Shown piece after piece: positions 9,083 to 17,263 of a stretch of 53,080 nucleotides of DNA. Origin of the DNA: Solirubrobacterales bacterium (lineage in GTDB: Bacteria > Actinomycetota > Thermoleophilia > Solirubrobacterales > Solirubrobacteraceae); NCBI GenBank assembly GCA_003244205.1, contig QHBW01000043.1, positions 1 to 53,080 of the forward strand, read 5' to 3'. Positions within the stretch are counted from its first letter, which is position 1. Each line of letters begins with the position of its first letter. The notes below the pieces were generated by a model that was given only the letters and a program-made list of their open reading frames with translations, ran no database searches and was not told the origin of the DNA. Made by a program: the position numbers and the translations under genes.

Positions 9083-9957
9083 CTAAGCGCCAGCTCGACG
9101 CCGCTCCAGCAGGGCTAGCAATCGCTGCGCCTCGCGCTCCGGCTGCTGATGGAGTCGTCGCCACGTCATCCGCCCAACGACGAAGCCGGCGGACGCAAGG
9201 TCCAGGTCTTTGTCGCGGTCGCGCTCAAAGGCGCGGTAGTCGTCGTGGTAGGCCCGTCCGTCGAGCTCGATGATGACGCGCTGCGCTAGCCAGACCATGT
9301 CGACCTCGTAGCCGGCGATCCGCCGGTTGACCTCGGGCCGCGGCAGGCCGTAACGCTCGACAAACGCCAGGAAGGCGTCCTCAAAGGCCGACCGCGTCGC
9401 CGCTGCCGGCCGAGCGATGAGTGGTTGCAGCACTCCCACGCGGCGACCCGGGGAGCGGTCGAGGAGCGCTCCCAGCTCCGCGCGGGTGACCCGCCCCATA
9501 ACGCGTGCCTCATTGAACGCGCGAGCCAGCGCGGCGTCGCCGAGCACATCGGCGAGGTCCAGCAGTGTGCGCGCCGGTGACGTGATCGAGATCCCGTGAT
9601 GGCTCCTGCGATCCCGACTTGTCAGCGTGCGTGTGCGATGAACGCGCACGTGGGGGTGACGGCGGTCGCTCGGTGCGCTGACCTCGACCGGCCCACGCCA
9701 GGGTGGCCCCACAGCTCTGCCGCGGAGCGATGGCTGAGCGTGGCACCAGGGCCGCACGCGAGCACTGCGGCCATTGCCCGAGCGTGCGCAGAGACGGGAC
9801 GATGACCGATCGCATAGACCTGCCGATGGACCCTGTGCAGACGCCCGACCTTGATGCGGTAGCTGATGGCGGCCGTGCCGAGACCGGCTTCCAACAGTTG
9901 AGCGTGGGTCAGCAGGCCATGCTGCGATCGGGCGCGCTGACCCAAGCGGTGATCCAC
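9083..9957 (-). pseudogene. Frameshifted AbiEi-wHTH / DUF559 nuclease-like protein
   Basis: Read from GTG 9957, one frame encodes an N-terminal AbiEi-type winged helix (HGLLTHAQLLEAGLGTAAISYRI... then ATLSHRSAAELWG). The next frame takes over at about 9705-9710 (PPWRGPVEVSAPSDRRHP) and runs to 9083 with a PD-(D/E)XK core: YEVDMVW, VIIELDG, and RDRDKDLDLASAGFVVGR. The intact paralogue at 30577-31503 aligns across the break, so this is one gene with a single-base indel in the run TGGGGCC. Genuine decay and a sequencing error in a G/C run cannot be told apart here. No AbiEii toxin gene is adjacent, so it is not an ordinary type IV toxin-antitoxin pair. Confidence 0.75.
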
Positions 9958-10006
9958 CGGCGCCTCGCCGGTCGCGTCGCCGCGCGCATCCCGCGAGTCC
10001 CGCCGA

Positions 10007-10057
10007 AGGGGTGTGCGATGTGGTCGATAACTATTTGGGTCTTCATCGCACACCCCT
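10007..10057. repeat. 14-bp perfect inverted repeat with 23-base loop, upstream of DUF559 gene
   Basis: Left arm AGGGGTGTGCGATG (10007-10020) and right arm CATCGCACACCCCT (10044-10057) are exact reverse complements. The element lies 49 bases upstream of the GTG of the frameshifted AbiEi/DUF559 gene. A very similar layout (14-bp arms, 25-base loop) lies upstream of the intact paralogue at 30509-30561. The 10-mer GTGTGCGATG also occurs once inside the pseudogene at 9631-9640. Confidence 0.8.
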
Positions 10058-10140
10058 GGCAGGATCGCGGTGACGGGTCTCGCCGTGGACGGCGGAAGCG
10101 TGTCTCGTCCCACAGCGGTGGCAATCCGGCGACAGTTTCC

Positions 10141-10220
10141 GCGGCCGCGCGCCACGACCCGCCGCCGCGCGCCACGACCCGCCGCCGCCCGCCACGACCC
10201 GCCGCCGCGCGCCACGGCCC
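10141..10220. repeat. Four-copy 20-bp tandem repeat
   Basis: Unit GCCGCCGCGCGCCACGACCC at 10161-10180, with copies at 10141-10160, 10181-10200 and 10201-10220 differing by one base each; degenerate sequence continues to about 10250. There are no spacers, so it is not CRISPR. The period is close to two helical turns. Confidence 0.85.
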
Positions 10221-10308
10221 GCCGCCCGCCGCGCGCGGCCCGCCAACGGCCCACGCACCCGACCCCCGCCGCCGCACCGCAGCCCCCAACGCTCCATAGT
10301 GCCTGGCG

Positions 10309-11208
10309 ATGGCGAGCTCTTCACAGCGCGCGCGCAGAGTGCGACCGGCCACGGCGCAGCTGGGAAAGGCGCTGCTCGATGGCTTCAAGCGCAATGACCT
10401 GCTGACGTACGCGAGCGCGATCTCGTTTCAGATCCTCACGGCGATCATCCCGTTCGCGCTCTTCGTAGTCGCCTTCGCGGGACTGCTGCATCTCGACAGC
10501 GTTTGGCGAGACCACGTCGCACCGCAGGTTCAGGCACAGGTCTCTCCCGCCGTTTTCACGGTGATCTCAGACGCCGTAGACAAGGTCTTCGCCGGCACGC
10601 AGGAGCTGTGGGCGACGCTCGGTGGAGCGTTGGCCCTGTGGCAGGTGTCCGGCGCCGTGCGCGCAGTCATGGGCGCGCTGGATGGGATCTACGAAGCGTC
10701 CCACGAGCGCCCCTTCGTCAGGCGTTACCTGATCTCCTTTGCGCTCGCGATCGCCGTTGGAGCGTGCTTCATCCTGGCGACTCTCTGCTTCCAGCTGGCG
10801 CCCTTCGTCTCCGTGCGACATCCGGGCGCCGCATGGACGATCTTCGTCTTCGTCGCGCGCTTCGTGCTGACGGTCGGCCTGATGTCGATCGCCGTGGGCC
10901 TGCTGGTCCACGTCGCTCCGGCTACACCTCAGCCGCTCCCATGGGCCAGTCTCGGCACCGCGATCGTGATCGTGACCTGGGTGATCGTGTCACTCGCCTT
11001 TTACTTCTATCTGACGGCGATCGCGTCCTATGACTCGATCTTCGGCAGCCTCGCCTCTGTGATCGTTGCGATGGCCTACATCTACACCTCGACGATCGTC
11101 TTCCTCTTCGGCACCCAGCTCGACGCGATCCTCCGCGTCCAGGCCGCGAGCGCGCGCGCCGGCACCGAGCTCGCGGCGCCCGCGGGCGTCCGCGCGGTCG
11201 CTCGCTGA
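10309..11208 (+). CDS. YihY/BrkB family membrane protein
   Basis: 299 residues with about six hydrophobic segments. The opening YASAISFQILTAIIPFALFVVAF (residues 33-55) is the family hallmark (AaaLaYyallslfPll), and the FGSLASVIVAMAYIYTSTIVFLFGTQLDAIL block near the C-terminus also fits. YihY proteins were once called ribonuclease BN, but that activity belongs to another protein; their real role is unknown, possibly in envelope transport. It sits alone between the repeat array and a convergent glycosyltransferase fusion. Confidence 0.9.
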   Translation: MASSSQRARRVRPATAQLGKALLDGFKRNDLLTYASAISFQILTAIIPFALFVVAFAGLLHLDSVWRDHVAPQVQAQVSPAVFTVISDAVDKVFAGTQELWATLGGALALWQVSGAVRAVMGALDGIYEASHERPFVRRYLISFALAIAVGACFILATLCFQLAPFVSVRHPGAAWTIFVFVARFVLTVGLMSIAVGLLVHVAPATPQPLPWASLGTAIVIVTWVIVSLAFYFYLTAIASYDSIFGSLASVIVAMAYIYTSTIVFLFGTQLDAILRVQAASARAGTELAAPAGVRAVAR

Positions 11209-11227
11209 GCGGCGCGGCCCTGGCCTC

Positions 11228-13582
11228 CTAGGCCCCCGCCCCGTGCGAGCCTCGATGCGACCTCGACGACTCCGGCTCGGGGGCCAGCTTCACCGGTGCG
11301 GTGTGCAGGGCGCGCAGGCGCACCTCACGCCAGGAGAGCCCTTCCTTGAGCAGCGCCGGACCGCCCATGATCACCGCCGTGGAGACCTCGACCGCCTGCA
11401 GCACGATCCCGTAGCCCAGCGCGCTGGCTGAGCTGACGCCATAGGCACCGGCGAGCACGGCCACGCAGGCCGCCTGGAAGATGCCCAGGTTCGACGGCGT
11501 GACGGGGATGACCGCAGTCACGTTGACCGCAAAGAGGACCGCGGCCGCCGCGGCCGGGGCAACGGGGGTGCTGATGCCCAGAGCGTGCAGCAGCACGAGG
11601 CACGAGAGCCACTGCAGCGCCCATGCCGCGAGCTGAGCCACTGCCGCCAGGGGTCCCAGGCGAGGATCGCGGAAGACCCGCAACCCAGAGCGCACCTGGT
11701 TCAACGAGCGCCGCGCGCGCACAAGCAGGCTGGCGCGCTTGCCGCGCGCGTGGCGTCCGCGCAGCAACATCGGCGCGGTTAGCACTACCGCGAGCGCGAC
11801 GACCGGCAGCGCGGCGACGGCAAGCAGGGCCGTCTCGTGGCCCGCGAAGACGCTGGCGGTCGAGAACATCACCGCACCGAGGGCGGCCAGCGCGAGCAGG
11901 TTGAGCAGCGTCTGGGAGACGATCGTCCCGAGCACCACCGGGAAGCGCTCGCGCAGGCGACCGAGCCGGCGCGCGACAACGAACGCGCGCGAAGGCTCTC
12001 CCAGGCGCGCGGGCAGCGTGGCCGACATCAGCACCCCGATCGAGGTGCCTTGGAGGGCGTCGCGGCGGCGCACGCGAGCGCTCGGAAGCGCTGCGCGCAG
12101 GATCGCGTGCCAGGACGCCGCGCGCAGGAACAACGACGCGCACATCAGCGCGAGCGCCGCACACACGAGCCCCGGGCTCGAGCTCGCGAGGCTGCGACCG
12201 ACGTTGGCGACACCGATGCGCTGGAGCGCCAGCGCGGCCAGCCCGATGGCGACCAGCGCGGCGATCGGCGCCGCGATACGGCGAGCCAGCGCCAACCCGG
12301 GACGGCGCACGGGAGCCGTCGCGGCCGGGGCCGGCTCCAAGGTGGGCAGCCGGCGCGCGGGGATCAGCGGCTTGAGGTCCGCCGGGAGCACGCCGACGCG
12401 TGCGGCCGCGCGCCCCAGGCGCCCAGCCGGCTTGCCGACGGCGCGCGCGTCCTCGTAGGCCTCGAGCACCTCCTCGGCAATGTGCGGCCAGGCGTAGCGC
12501 TCGACGGTGGTGGCGGCTTCCCGGGCGAGCGCGATGCGGCGCTCGGGCTCGTACCACAGCCCGCGCAGAGCCTCGGCCAGAGCGGTTGCGTCACCGGGCG
12601 CCACGAGCACGCCGTCGCGGCCGTCGCTGACGACGTCGCGGTACCCGGCGATGTCGGAGGCCACCACCGTAGTCCCCGCGGCAAAGGCCTCGGTCAGCAC
12701 CATGCCGAAGCTCTCGCCCCCGAGCGAGGGGGCACAGAGGACGTCGGCGGCGGCGAGCTCCTTGGCTTTGGTGGCGTCATCGACCTTGCCCAGCGCGCGC
12801 ACGCCGCGGCCGTCGTCGAGCATCAGGTGCTCGGCCTCGGAGTCCTCGATGCCCACAAGCGTGAGCTCGGCGGGTATGTGCTCGCGCAGCGCCTCGAAGG
12901 CACGCAGCAGCAGCGGCAGCCCCTTGCGCTCGACCGCCTGGCCGACGAAGAGGACCTTCAGCGCTGTGTCGCCTGGCCGGCCAAGCTCAGCGCTCGGAAC
13001 GTCAACACCGCCCGCCGGCGGCGTGACGCCGTTGGGGATGACGCGATAGCGCCCACCGAAGAACCGGCGGCCGGTCCACTCGGCGGCGTGCGAGACCGCG
13101 ATGCGCACGTGCAGGTGGTTGAGCACCAAGCGCGCGCCGAAGAGGTTGCCGACGTTGTTGGTGACGCGATTCTCCGAGTAGGCGTGGAAAGTGCCGACGA
13201 GCGGAGCGCGCGTGCGCAGCAGCAGGTCCCAGCCGATCAGGAAGGCGATCGGCTCGTGGACGTGCACGACGTCGAAGTTGCCCTCGCTCAGCGCGCGATT
13301 CATCCGCCTCAGGGGACCCGGGGTGACGGCGAGGTTCGACAGCGCGCCGTTGGCGGAGAAGGCGATCGTGCGGCCGAGCTCGATCAGCCACTCCGGATGC
13401 TCGCGCTCGGAGGGTCGCGCGCCGCGATGGGTGAGGCGCGCGATGCGATCGTCAGGATCGCTGGGCGAGAGCACGCGCACGTGGTGGCCGCCGTCGAGGA
13501 ACTCGGTCGCGAGCGACTCGATGTGTCGTGTCACGCCCCCCGGGTACGTCCAAGAATAGGGCGAGACCAGCGCGATCCGCAC
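11228..13582 (-). CDS. GT4 glycosyltransferase fused to flippase-like (UPF0104) membrane domain
   Basis: A 784-residue two-part protein. Residues 1 to about 375 are a GT-B glycosyltransferase of family 4: MRIALVSPYSWTYPGGVTRH start, HVHEPIAF, VIPNGV, and the sugar-nucleotide E-x7-E region GESFGMVLTEAFAAGTTVVASD. Residues about 430-760 form a seven-to-eight-helix domain of the lysylphosphatidylglycerol synthase/AglD type (ATLPARLGEPSRAFVVARRLG; VIPVTPSNLGIFQAACVAVLAGAYGVSSASALGYGI). The pairing suggests a phospholipid or polyprenyl sugar is made and handed to, or moved across, the membrane by one chain. GTG at 13582 begins the conserved N-terminus directly. Both halves are intact. The exact sugar and lipid cannot be told from sequence. 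Confidence 0.9.
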   Translation of the reverse strand: MRIALVSPYSWTYPGGVTRHIESLATEFLDGGHHVRVLSPSDPDDRIARLTHRGARPSEREHPEWLIELGRTIAFSANGALSNLAVTPGPLRRMNRALSEGNFDVVHVHEPIAFLIGWDLLLRTRAPLVGTFHAYSENRVTNNVGNLFGARLVLNHLHVRIAVSHAAEWTGRRFFGGRYRVIPNGVTPPAGGVDVPSAELGRPGDTALKVLFVGQAVERKGLPLLLRAFEALREHIPAELTLVGIEDSEAEHLMLDDGRGVRALGKVDDATKAKELAAADVLCAPSLGGESFGMVLTEAFAAGTTVVASDIAGYRDVVSDGRDGVLVAPGDATALAEALRGLWYEPERRIALAREAATTVERYAWPHIAEEVLEAYEDARAVGKPAGRLGRAAARVGVLPADLKPLIPARRLPTLEPAPAATAPVRRPGLALARRIAAPIAALVAIGLAALALQRIGVANVGRSLASSSPGLVCAALALMCASLFLRAASWHAILRAALPSARVRRRDALQGTSIGVLMSATLPARLGEPSRAFVVARRLGRLRERFPVVLGTIVSQTLLNLLALAALGAVMFSTASVFAGHETALLAVAALPVVALAVVLTAPMLLRGRHARGKRASLLVRARRSLNQVRSGLRVFRDPRLGPLAAVAQLAAWALQWLSCLVLLHALGISTPVAPAAAAAVLFAVNVTAVIPVTPSNLGIFQAACVAVLAGAYGVSSASALGYGIVLQAVEVSTAVIMGGPALLKEGLSWREVRLRALHTAPVKLAPEPESSRSHRGSHGAGA

Positions 13583-13659
13583 TTGCCCATGGTACCCGAG
13601 TCACGAGCTCTGCCAACGGATTGCCAGAGACGGTCACGAGGTCGCGCGAGGATGCCGGG

Positions 13660-13665
13660 TAGGCT
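13660..13665 (+). promoter_or_regulatory. Possible -10 box of aldo/keto reductase gene
   Basis: TAGGCT, 7 bases before the ATG at 13673, which would make the transcript leaderless. No Shine-Dalgarno is visible, in keeping with that. Confidence 0.35.
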
Positions 13666-13672
13666 CGCAGCG

Positions 13673-14647
13673 ATGCGCTACAGACAGCTCGGTGCAAGCG
13701 GGCTGAGGGTGTCGGAGATCGCCCTCGGCTCGTGGCTGACCTATGGCGGCTCGGTCGCCGATTCGGCGGCACAGGCGTGCATCGAGCGAGCCTACGAGCT
13801 CGGGATCAATCTCTTCGATACCGCGAACGCCTACCGGCGCGGCGGCGCTGAGCAACTGCTCGGCCGGGCTCTGGCTCGCTATCCCCGCGACTCGCTCGTG
13901 GTCGCAACGAAGGTCTACTTCCCGATGGGTGAGGGACCGAACGACCGCGGTCTCTCGCGCAAGCACATCACCGAGCAGTGCAACCAGTCGCTACGCCGGC
14001 TGGGGATGGACTACGTCGACCTCTACCAGTGTCACCGCCCAGATCCCGAAGTCCCGCTGGAGGAGACGCTACGGGCGCTCGACGACCTCGTGCGCGCCGG
14101 CAAGGTGCTCTACGTCGGGGTCTCGGAGTGGGGCGCCGAGCTGCTCGAGGAGGCTCACGCGATCGCCGACCGGCGGCTGCTCGACAAGCTCGTCTCCAAC
14201 CAGCCGCAGTACTCGATGCTGTGGCGCAAGATCGAGCATGAGGTGATCCCGATCTCCGAACAGCTCGGCATCGGGCAGGTCGTGTGGTCACCGCTCGCCC
14301 AGGGCGTGCTCAGCGGCAAGTACGCGCCCGGCGAGCAGCCGCCGAGCGGCTCGCGCGCGGCGCACGAGAGCGATGCCAACTTCATGCGCGCCTTCATGCG
14401 CGACGAGGTGCTCGCCTCCGTGCAGGCGTTGCGCCCGATCGCCGACGAGCTGTCCATCAGCATGGCCCAGCTTGCGCTCGCATGGGTCCTGCGCCAGGAC
14501 AACGTCGCGAGCGCGATCGTCGGCGCGTCTCGCCCCGAGCAGGTCGACGACAACGCGGCAGCCAGCTCCGTCGAGCTCGACGGCGACGTCCTGGGGCGGA
14601 TCGACGCCGCGCTCGATCCCGCGCTGCGCGTGATCGAGCAGGGCTGA
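13673..14647 (+). CDS. Aldo/keto reductase
   Basis: A 324-residue NADPH-dependent oxidoreductase with the full catalytic tetrad: Asp49 and Tyr54 in FDTANAY, Lys80 in VVATKVYF, His121 in YQCHRPD. The family TIM barrel is complete, ending with the cofactor-binding IVGASRPEQVDDNAAA. The opening MRYRQLGASGLRVSEIALG is typical of the KCNAB-like/AKR group, whose substrates (aldehydes, methylglyoxal, quinones) vary. ATG 13673 fits the family start; an in-frame ATG at 13652 would add seven residues. Divergent from the glycosyltransferase fusion by 90 bases. Confidence 0.92.
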   Translation: MRYRQLGASGLRVSEIALGSWLTYGGSVADSAAQACIERAYELGINLFDTANAYRRGGAEQLLGRALARYPRDSLVVATKVYFPMGEGPNDRGLSRKHITEQCNQSLRRLGMDYVDLYQCHRPDPEVPLEETLRALDDLVRAGKVLYVGVSEWGAELLEEAHAIADRRLLDKLVSNQPQYSMLWRKIEHEVIPISEQLGIGQVVWSPLAQGVLSGKYAPGEQPPSGSRAAHESDANFMRAFMRDEVLASVQALRPIADELSISMAQLALAWVLRQDNVASAIVGASRPEQVDDNAAASSVELDGDVLGRIDAALDPALRVIEQG

Positions 14648-14689
14648 GGCCCCGACAGCAGCGCCGAAAGCATCTCCGCGCTCGCCGCT

Positions 14690-14706
14690 GGCGGCCGCAG
14701 GCCGCC
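14690..14706 (+). terminator. Short GC hairpin between aldo/keto reductase and hemQ
   Basis: GGCGGCC (14690-14696) pairs with GGCCGCC (14700-14706) around a 3-base loop, 43 bases after the reductase stop. It is immediately followed by TATCAT (14707-14712), which could be a hemQ -10 box, so the hairpin may mark the boundary between units. No U-tract. Confidence 0.35.
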
Positions 14707-14759
14707 TATCATCGTCGTTCACCAGCCGCCCCTCGGCGCCAACGCGAGTCGCAGCCGCC

Positions 14760-15464
14760 ATGCCCCACCGCCACGTCGTCAAGTACACCTTCCTGAAGCT
14801 CGATCCCGCCTGGCGGCGGCTCGACGCGGTCGAGCGCGCCGGCCACAAGCGCGAGTTCATCGCGGCGTGCGCTGACTTCGCCGAGGATCACCTGCTGCGC
14901 TGCTTCTCGCTCGTTGGAACGCGCGGGGACTGCGATCTGCTGCTGCTCTCCCAGGCCCAGAACCTCGACCGCATCCACGAGTTCCATGTCGTGCTGGGGC
15001 AGAGCGGCCTGATGAAGTGGGCCACCACGCCCTACTCCTACTTGGCGATGACCAAGCCATCGGAGTACTCCGAGGAGTCGCGTCTGGAGATCCGTCCAGG
15101 GCACTCGCGCTATCTCTTCGTCTACCCCTTCGTCAAGACGCGCGCGTGGTATCGCCTGCCCGCCGAGGAGCGTCAGCGGATCATGGCCGAGCACATTCGC
15201 ATCGGCCGCGAATACCCCGACATCGACCTCAACACGAGCTACTCCTTCGGGCTCGACGACCAGGAGTTCGTGGTCGCCTTTGAGACCGATCGCCCGCAGG
15301 ACTTTCTCGACCTCGTCCAGCGGTTGCGCACGACGGAGTCCAGCGAGTACACGCTGCGCGACACTCCAACCTTCACCTGCATCGAGACCGGCGTGGAGCG
15401 GGCGCTCGGCGCGCTCGACGGCGAGGCGCTCGCGATCGCCGCGACCCACGAGGCGCTGGCGTGA
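14760..15464 (+). CDS. hemQ: Coproheme decarboxylase (chlorite dismutase family)
   Basis: Last step of the coproporphyrin-dependent haem pathway of Gram-positives: peroxide-dependent decarboxylation of coprohaem to haem b. The 234-residue length and motifs fit actinobacterial HemQ: VKYTFLKLDPAWRRL at the start, MTKPSEYSEE, and the HemQ hallmark YPFVKTRAWYRLPAEERQRIMAEHIRIG around residues 121-148, then SYSFGLDDQEFVVAFETD. A true chlorite dismutase is unlikely, because the YPFVK-WY block marks the haem-synthesis clade. The stop overlaps the start of the next gene (TGATG), so the reductase is translationally coupled and may supply electrons. Confidence 0.92.
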   Translation: MPHRHVVKYTFLKLDPAWRRLDAVERAGHKREFIAACADFAEDHLLRCFSLVGTRGDCDLLLLSQAQNLDRIHEFHVVLGQSGLMKWATTPYSYLAMTKPSEYSEESRLEIRPGHSRYLFVYPFVKTRAWYRLPAEERQRIMAEHIRIGREYPDIDLNTSYSFGLDDQEFVVAFETDRPQDFLDLVQRLRTTESSEYTLRDTPTFTCIETGVERALGALDGEALAIAATHEALA

Positions 15465-16609
15465 TGAGCGACGACTTGGCTGCGAGTAACGGAAGCGGCG
15501 CCGTCAAGCCCGCGATCCGCCCCGGAAGCGACCCCCAGGCACTGGCCGCGGACTTCGACGCCGTGCGCGACATCACTGTGATCGGTGCCGGCCCGGTCGG
15601 CCTGAGCACCGCGTTCTGGGCCGGCATGCGCGAGGCCAGCTCGCGCATCATCGACTCGCTGCCCGACATCGGTGGCCAGCTGACGACGCTCTATCCCGAG
15701 AAGTGGATCTTCGATGTTCCCGGCCACAGCAAGGTGCTGGCGCGCGACCTCGTCGATGAGCTGCGCGCCCAGGCGCTCGAGCAGTTCGACGTCCCCGTGC
15801 ACCTCGAGACCACTGCCGAGACGATCTCCTCGGAGCCCGACCCCAGGGATCCCGAGCGCAAGCTGGTGGTGCTCAACACCGACCGCGGCGCGCTGCGTTC
15901 GCGCACGGTGATCGTGGCCGGCGGTCACGGGGCGTTCGAGCCCAAGCCGCTGCCGGGCTACGACATGGCGCCGTGGGAGGGGCGCGGCGCCCATTACCTG
16001 GTGAGCGAGAAGGCGGCCTTCGCAGGCAAGCGCGTGGTCATCGTCGGCGGCGGCGACTCGGCCATGGATTGGGTCATCAACCTGCTCGACATCGCCGAGC
16101 AGATCACGCTTGTGCACCGCCGCGACGGCTTTCGTGCCCACGAGGTGACGGTCGGCCAGGTGATGGACGCGGCCGCGCGCGGCGTGGTCGACATCCGCGT
16201 CCCCTATCAGATCCATCAGGTCGCCGGCAACGGCGCGATCGAACGTGTGACGCTGCTGCATTCCGAGCACGAGCAGGATCGCTCCCACGACGTCGAGATC
16301 GACTGTGACGCCGTGCTCCTCCAGCTCGGGTTCAAGACCGCGCTGGGGCCCTTGAAGGACTGGGGCTTTGAGATCTCCAAGGGCGCGATCGTCGTCGATG
16401 GGGCGACGATGGCGACGTCGCTGGACGGCGTCTGGGCGTGCGGCGACATTGCCACCCACAGCTCAAAGCTGAAGCTGATCGCCACCGGCTTCGGCGAGGC
16501 GGCGATCGCCGTGGCCCAGGCTGTACATTCGATCCGCCCGGAGATGAAGCTGCAACCCAAGTACTCGACCAACACCGGCGTCCCGGGGGCGGTCGAGGGC
16601 CAGGCCTGA
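15464..16609 (+). CDS. Thioredoxin-reductase-like ferredoxin--NADP+ reductase (type 2)
   Basis: A 381-residue FAD/NAD(P) protein. The FAD Rossmann motif is VIGAGPVGLSTAF (residues 39-51), followed by DSLPDIGGQLTTLYPEKWIFDVPG; the NADPH motif is VVIVGGGDSAMDWV near 190-203; GVWACGD closes the FAD site. The CxxC redox pair of thioredoxin reductase is absent, which together with IGGQL-LYPEK points to the YumC-type ferredoxin/flavodoxin reductase. It is coupled to hemQ by TGATG, which I read as ATG 15464; GTG 15461 is possible. Electron supply to haem synthesis or to Fe-S assembly genes nearby is inference. Confidence 0.9.
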   Translation: MSDDLAASNGSGAVKPAIRPGSDPQALAADFDAVRDITVIGAGPVGLSTAFWAGMREASSRIIDSLPDIGGQLTTLYPEKWIFDVPGHSKVLARDLVDELRAQALEQFDVPVHLETTAETISSEPDPRDPERKLVVLNTDRGALRSRTVIVAGGHGAFEPKPLPGYDMAPWEGRGAHYLVSEKAAFAGKRVVIVGGGDSAMDWVINLLDIAEQITLVHRRDGFRAHEVTVGQVMDAAARGVVDIRVPYQIHQVAGNGAIERVTLLHSEHEQDRSHDVEIDCDAVLLQLGFKTALGPLKDWGFEISKGAIVVDGATMATSLDGVWACGDIATHSSKLKLIATGFGEAAIAVAQAVHSIRPEMKLQPKYSTNTGVPGAVEGQA

Positions 16610-16659
16610 GCCGGCGATGTCGCATCGCTGACAGCTTCCCCGAGGGCGCGGTCGCGCAC

Positions 16660-17259
16660 TTGCGTGCGGCCGACCCCGTGCTGCGCGAGGTGATCGACGC
16701 CGTCGAGGCGAGCGGCGCCGAATCCCATCAGAGACCCCATCCGCCCGACCACTACGGCGCGCTGGTGCGCTCGATCGTGGGCCAGCAGCTGTCGACGAAG
16801 GCGGCCAGCGCGATTTACTTGCGGCTGACCGAATTCTTCGGTGGCCGGACCCCGACGCCGGCGGAGCTGCTGGTCGCCGATCCTGAGCAGATGCGCGCCG
16901 CTGCTGGGCTTTCGCGCGCCAAGGTGTCGTTCCTGCGCTCGCTCGCCGAGCACGTCGAGCAGGGCGAGCTCGAGCTCGAGCGCTTCGACACGATGGCCGA
17001 GGCGGACATCGAGGCCGAGCTGGTCGCGGTGCGCGGAATTGGGACGTGGACGGTGCACATGTTCTTGATCTTCCAGCTGCAGCGGCCCGACGTGCTCGCC
17101 TGGGGGGATCTCGGTATCCGCGCCGCCGTGAAGCGATGGTGGGAGCTCGACGAGCTGCCCAGCTGTGTCCAGCTGGAGGCGCTCAGCGAGCCCTGGCGGC
17201 CGTGGCGGACGCTGGCCTGCCGCTATCTCTGGCGCGCGCTCGACGCCACGCCGGCCTGA
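16660..17259 (+). CDS. DNA-3-methyladenine glycosylase II-like (HhH-GPD)
   Basis: Base-excision repair of alkylated purines. About 199 residues, the short AlkA-like form without the N-terminal domain of E. coli AlkA. Visible: SIVGQQLSTKAASAIYLRL, the helix-hairpin-helix VRGIGTWTVHMFLIF, and WGDLGIRAA carrying the catalytic aspartate. No Fe-S cysteine cluster follows, as expected for AlkA rather than endonuclease III. The start is uncertain: no ATG is in frame near the conserved HLRAADPVL, so TTG 16660 is used; GTG 16678 or an upstream non-ATG codon is possible. It follows the reductase by 50 bases in the same direction. Confidence 0.85.
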   Translation: MRAADPVLREVIDAVEASGAESHQRPHPPDHYGALVRSIVGQQLSTKAASAIYLRLTEFFGGRTPTPAELLVADPEQMRAAAGLSRAKVSFLRSLAEHVEQGELELERFDTMAEADIEAELVAVRGIGTWTVHMFLIFQLQRPDVLAWGDLGIRAAVKRWWELDELPSCVQLEALSEPWRPWRTLACRYLWRALDATPA

Positions 17260-17263
17260 TGCG

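Larger units (their letters stand above)
9958..10308. other. Non-coding gap of 351 bases
   Basis: Holds a hairpin element (10007-10057) and a 20-bp tandem array (10141-10220); the rest is GC-rich filler with no supported gene. A CATAGT box at 10295-10300 lies 8 bases before the YihY-type ATG and could be its -10 element. Open frames across the array are products of its bias (Arg/Ala/Pro only). Confidence 0.6.

Noticed and set aside
9083-9957. Type IV toxin-antitoxin system AbiE
   Set aside because: Only the AbiEi-like winged helix is present, fused to a nuclease-like domain; no AbiEii nucleotidyltransferase gene is adjacent at either locus.
10141-10250. Tandem repeats as a CRISPR array
   Set aside because: Units abut with no spacers and no cas genes are present; the same holds for 31462-31565.
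11837-13672. Long N-terminal extension of the aldo/keto reductase frame
   Set aside because: It lies over the glycosyltransferase fusion on the other strand; the reductase family begins at 13673.
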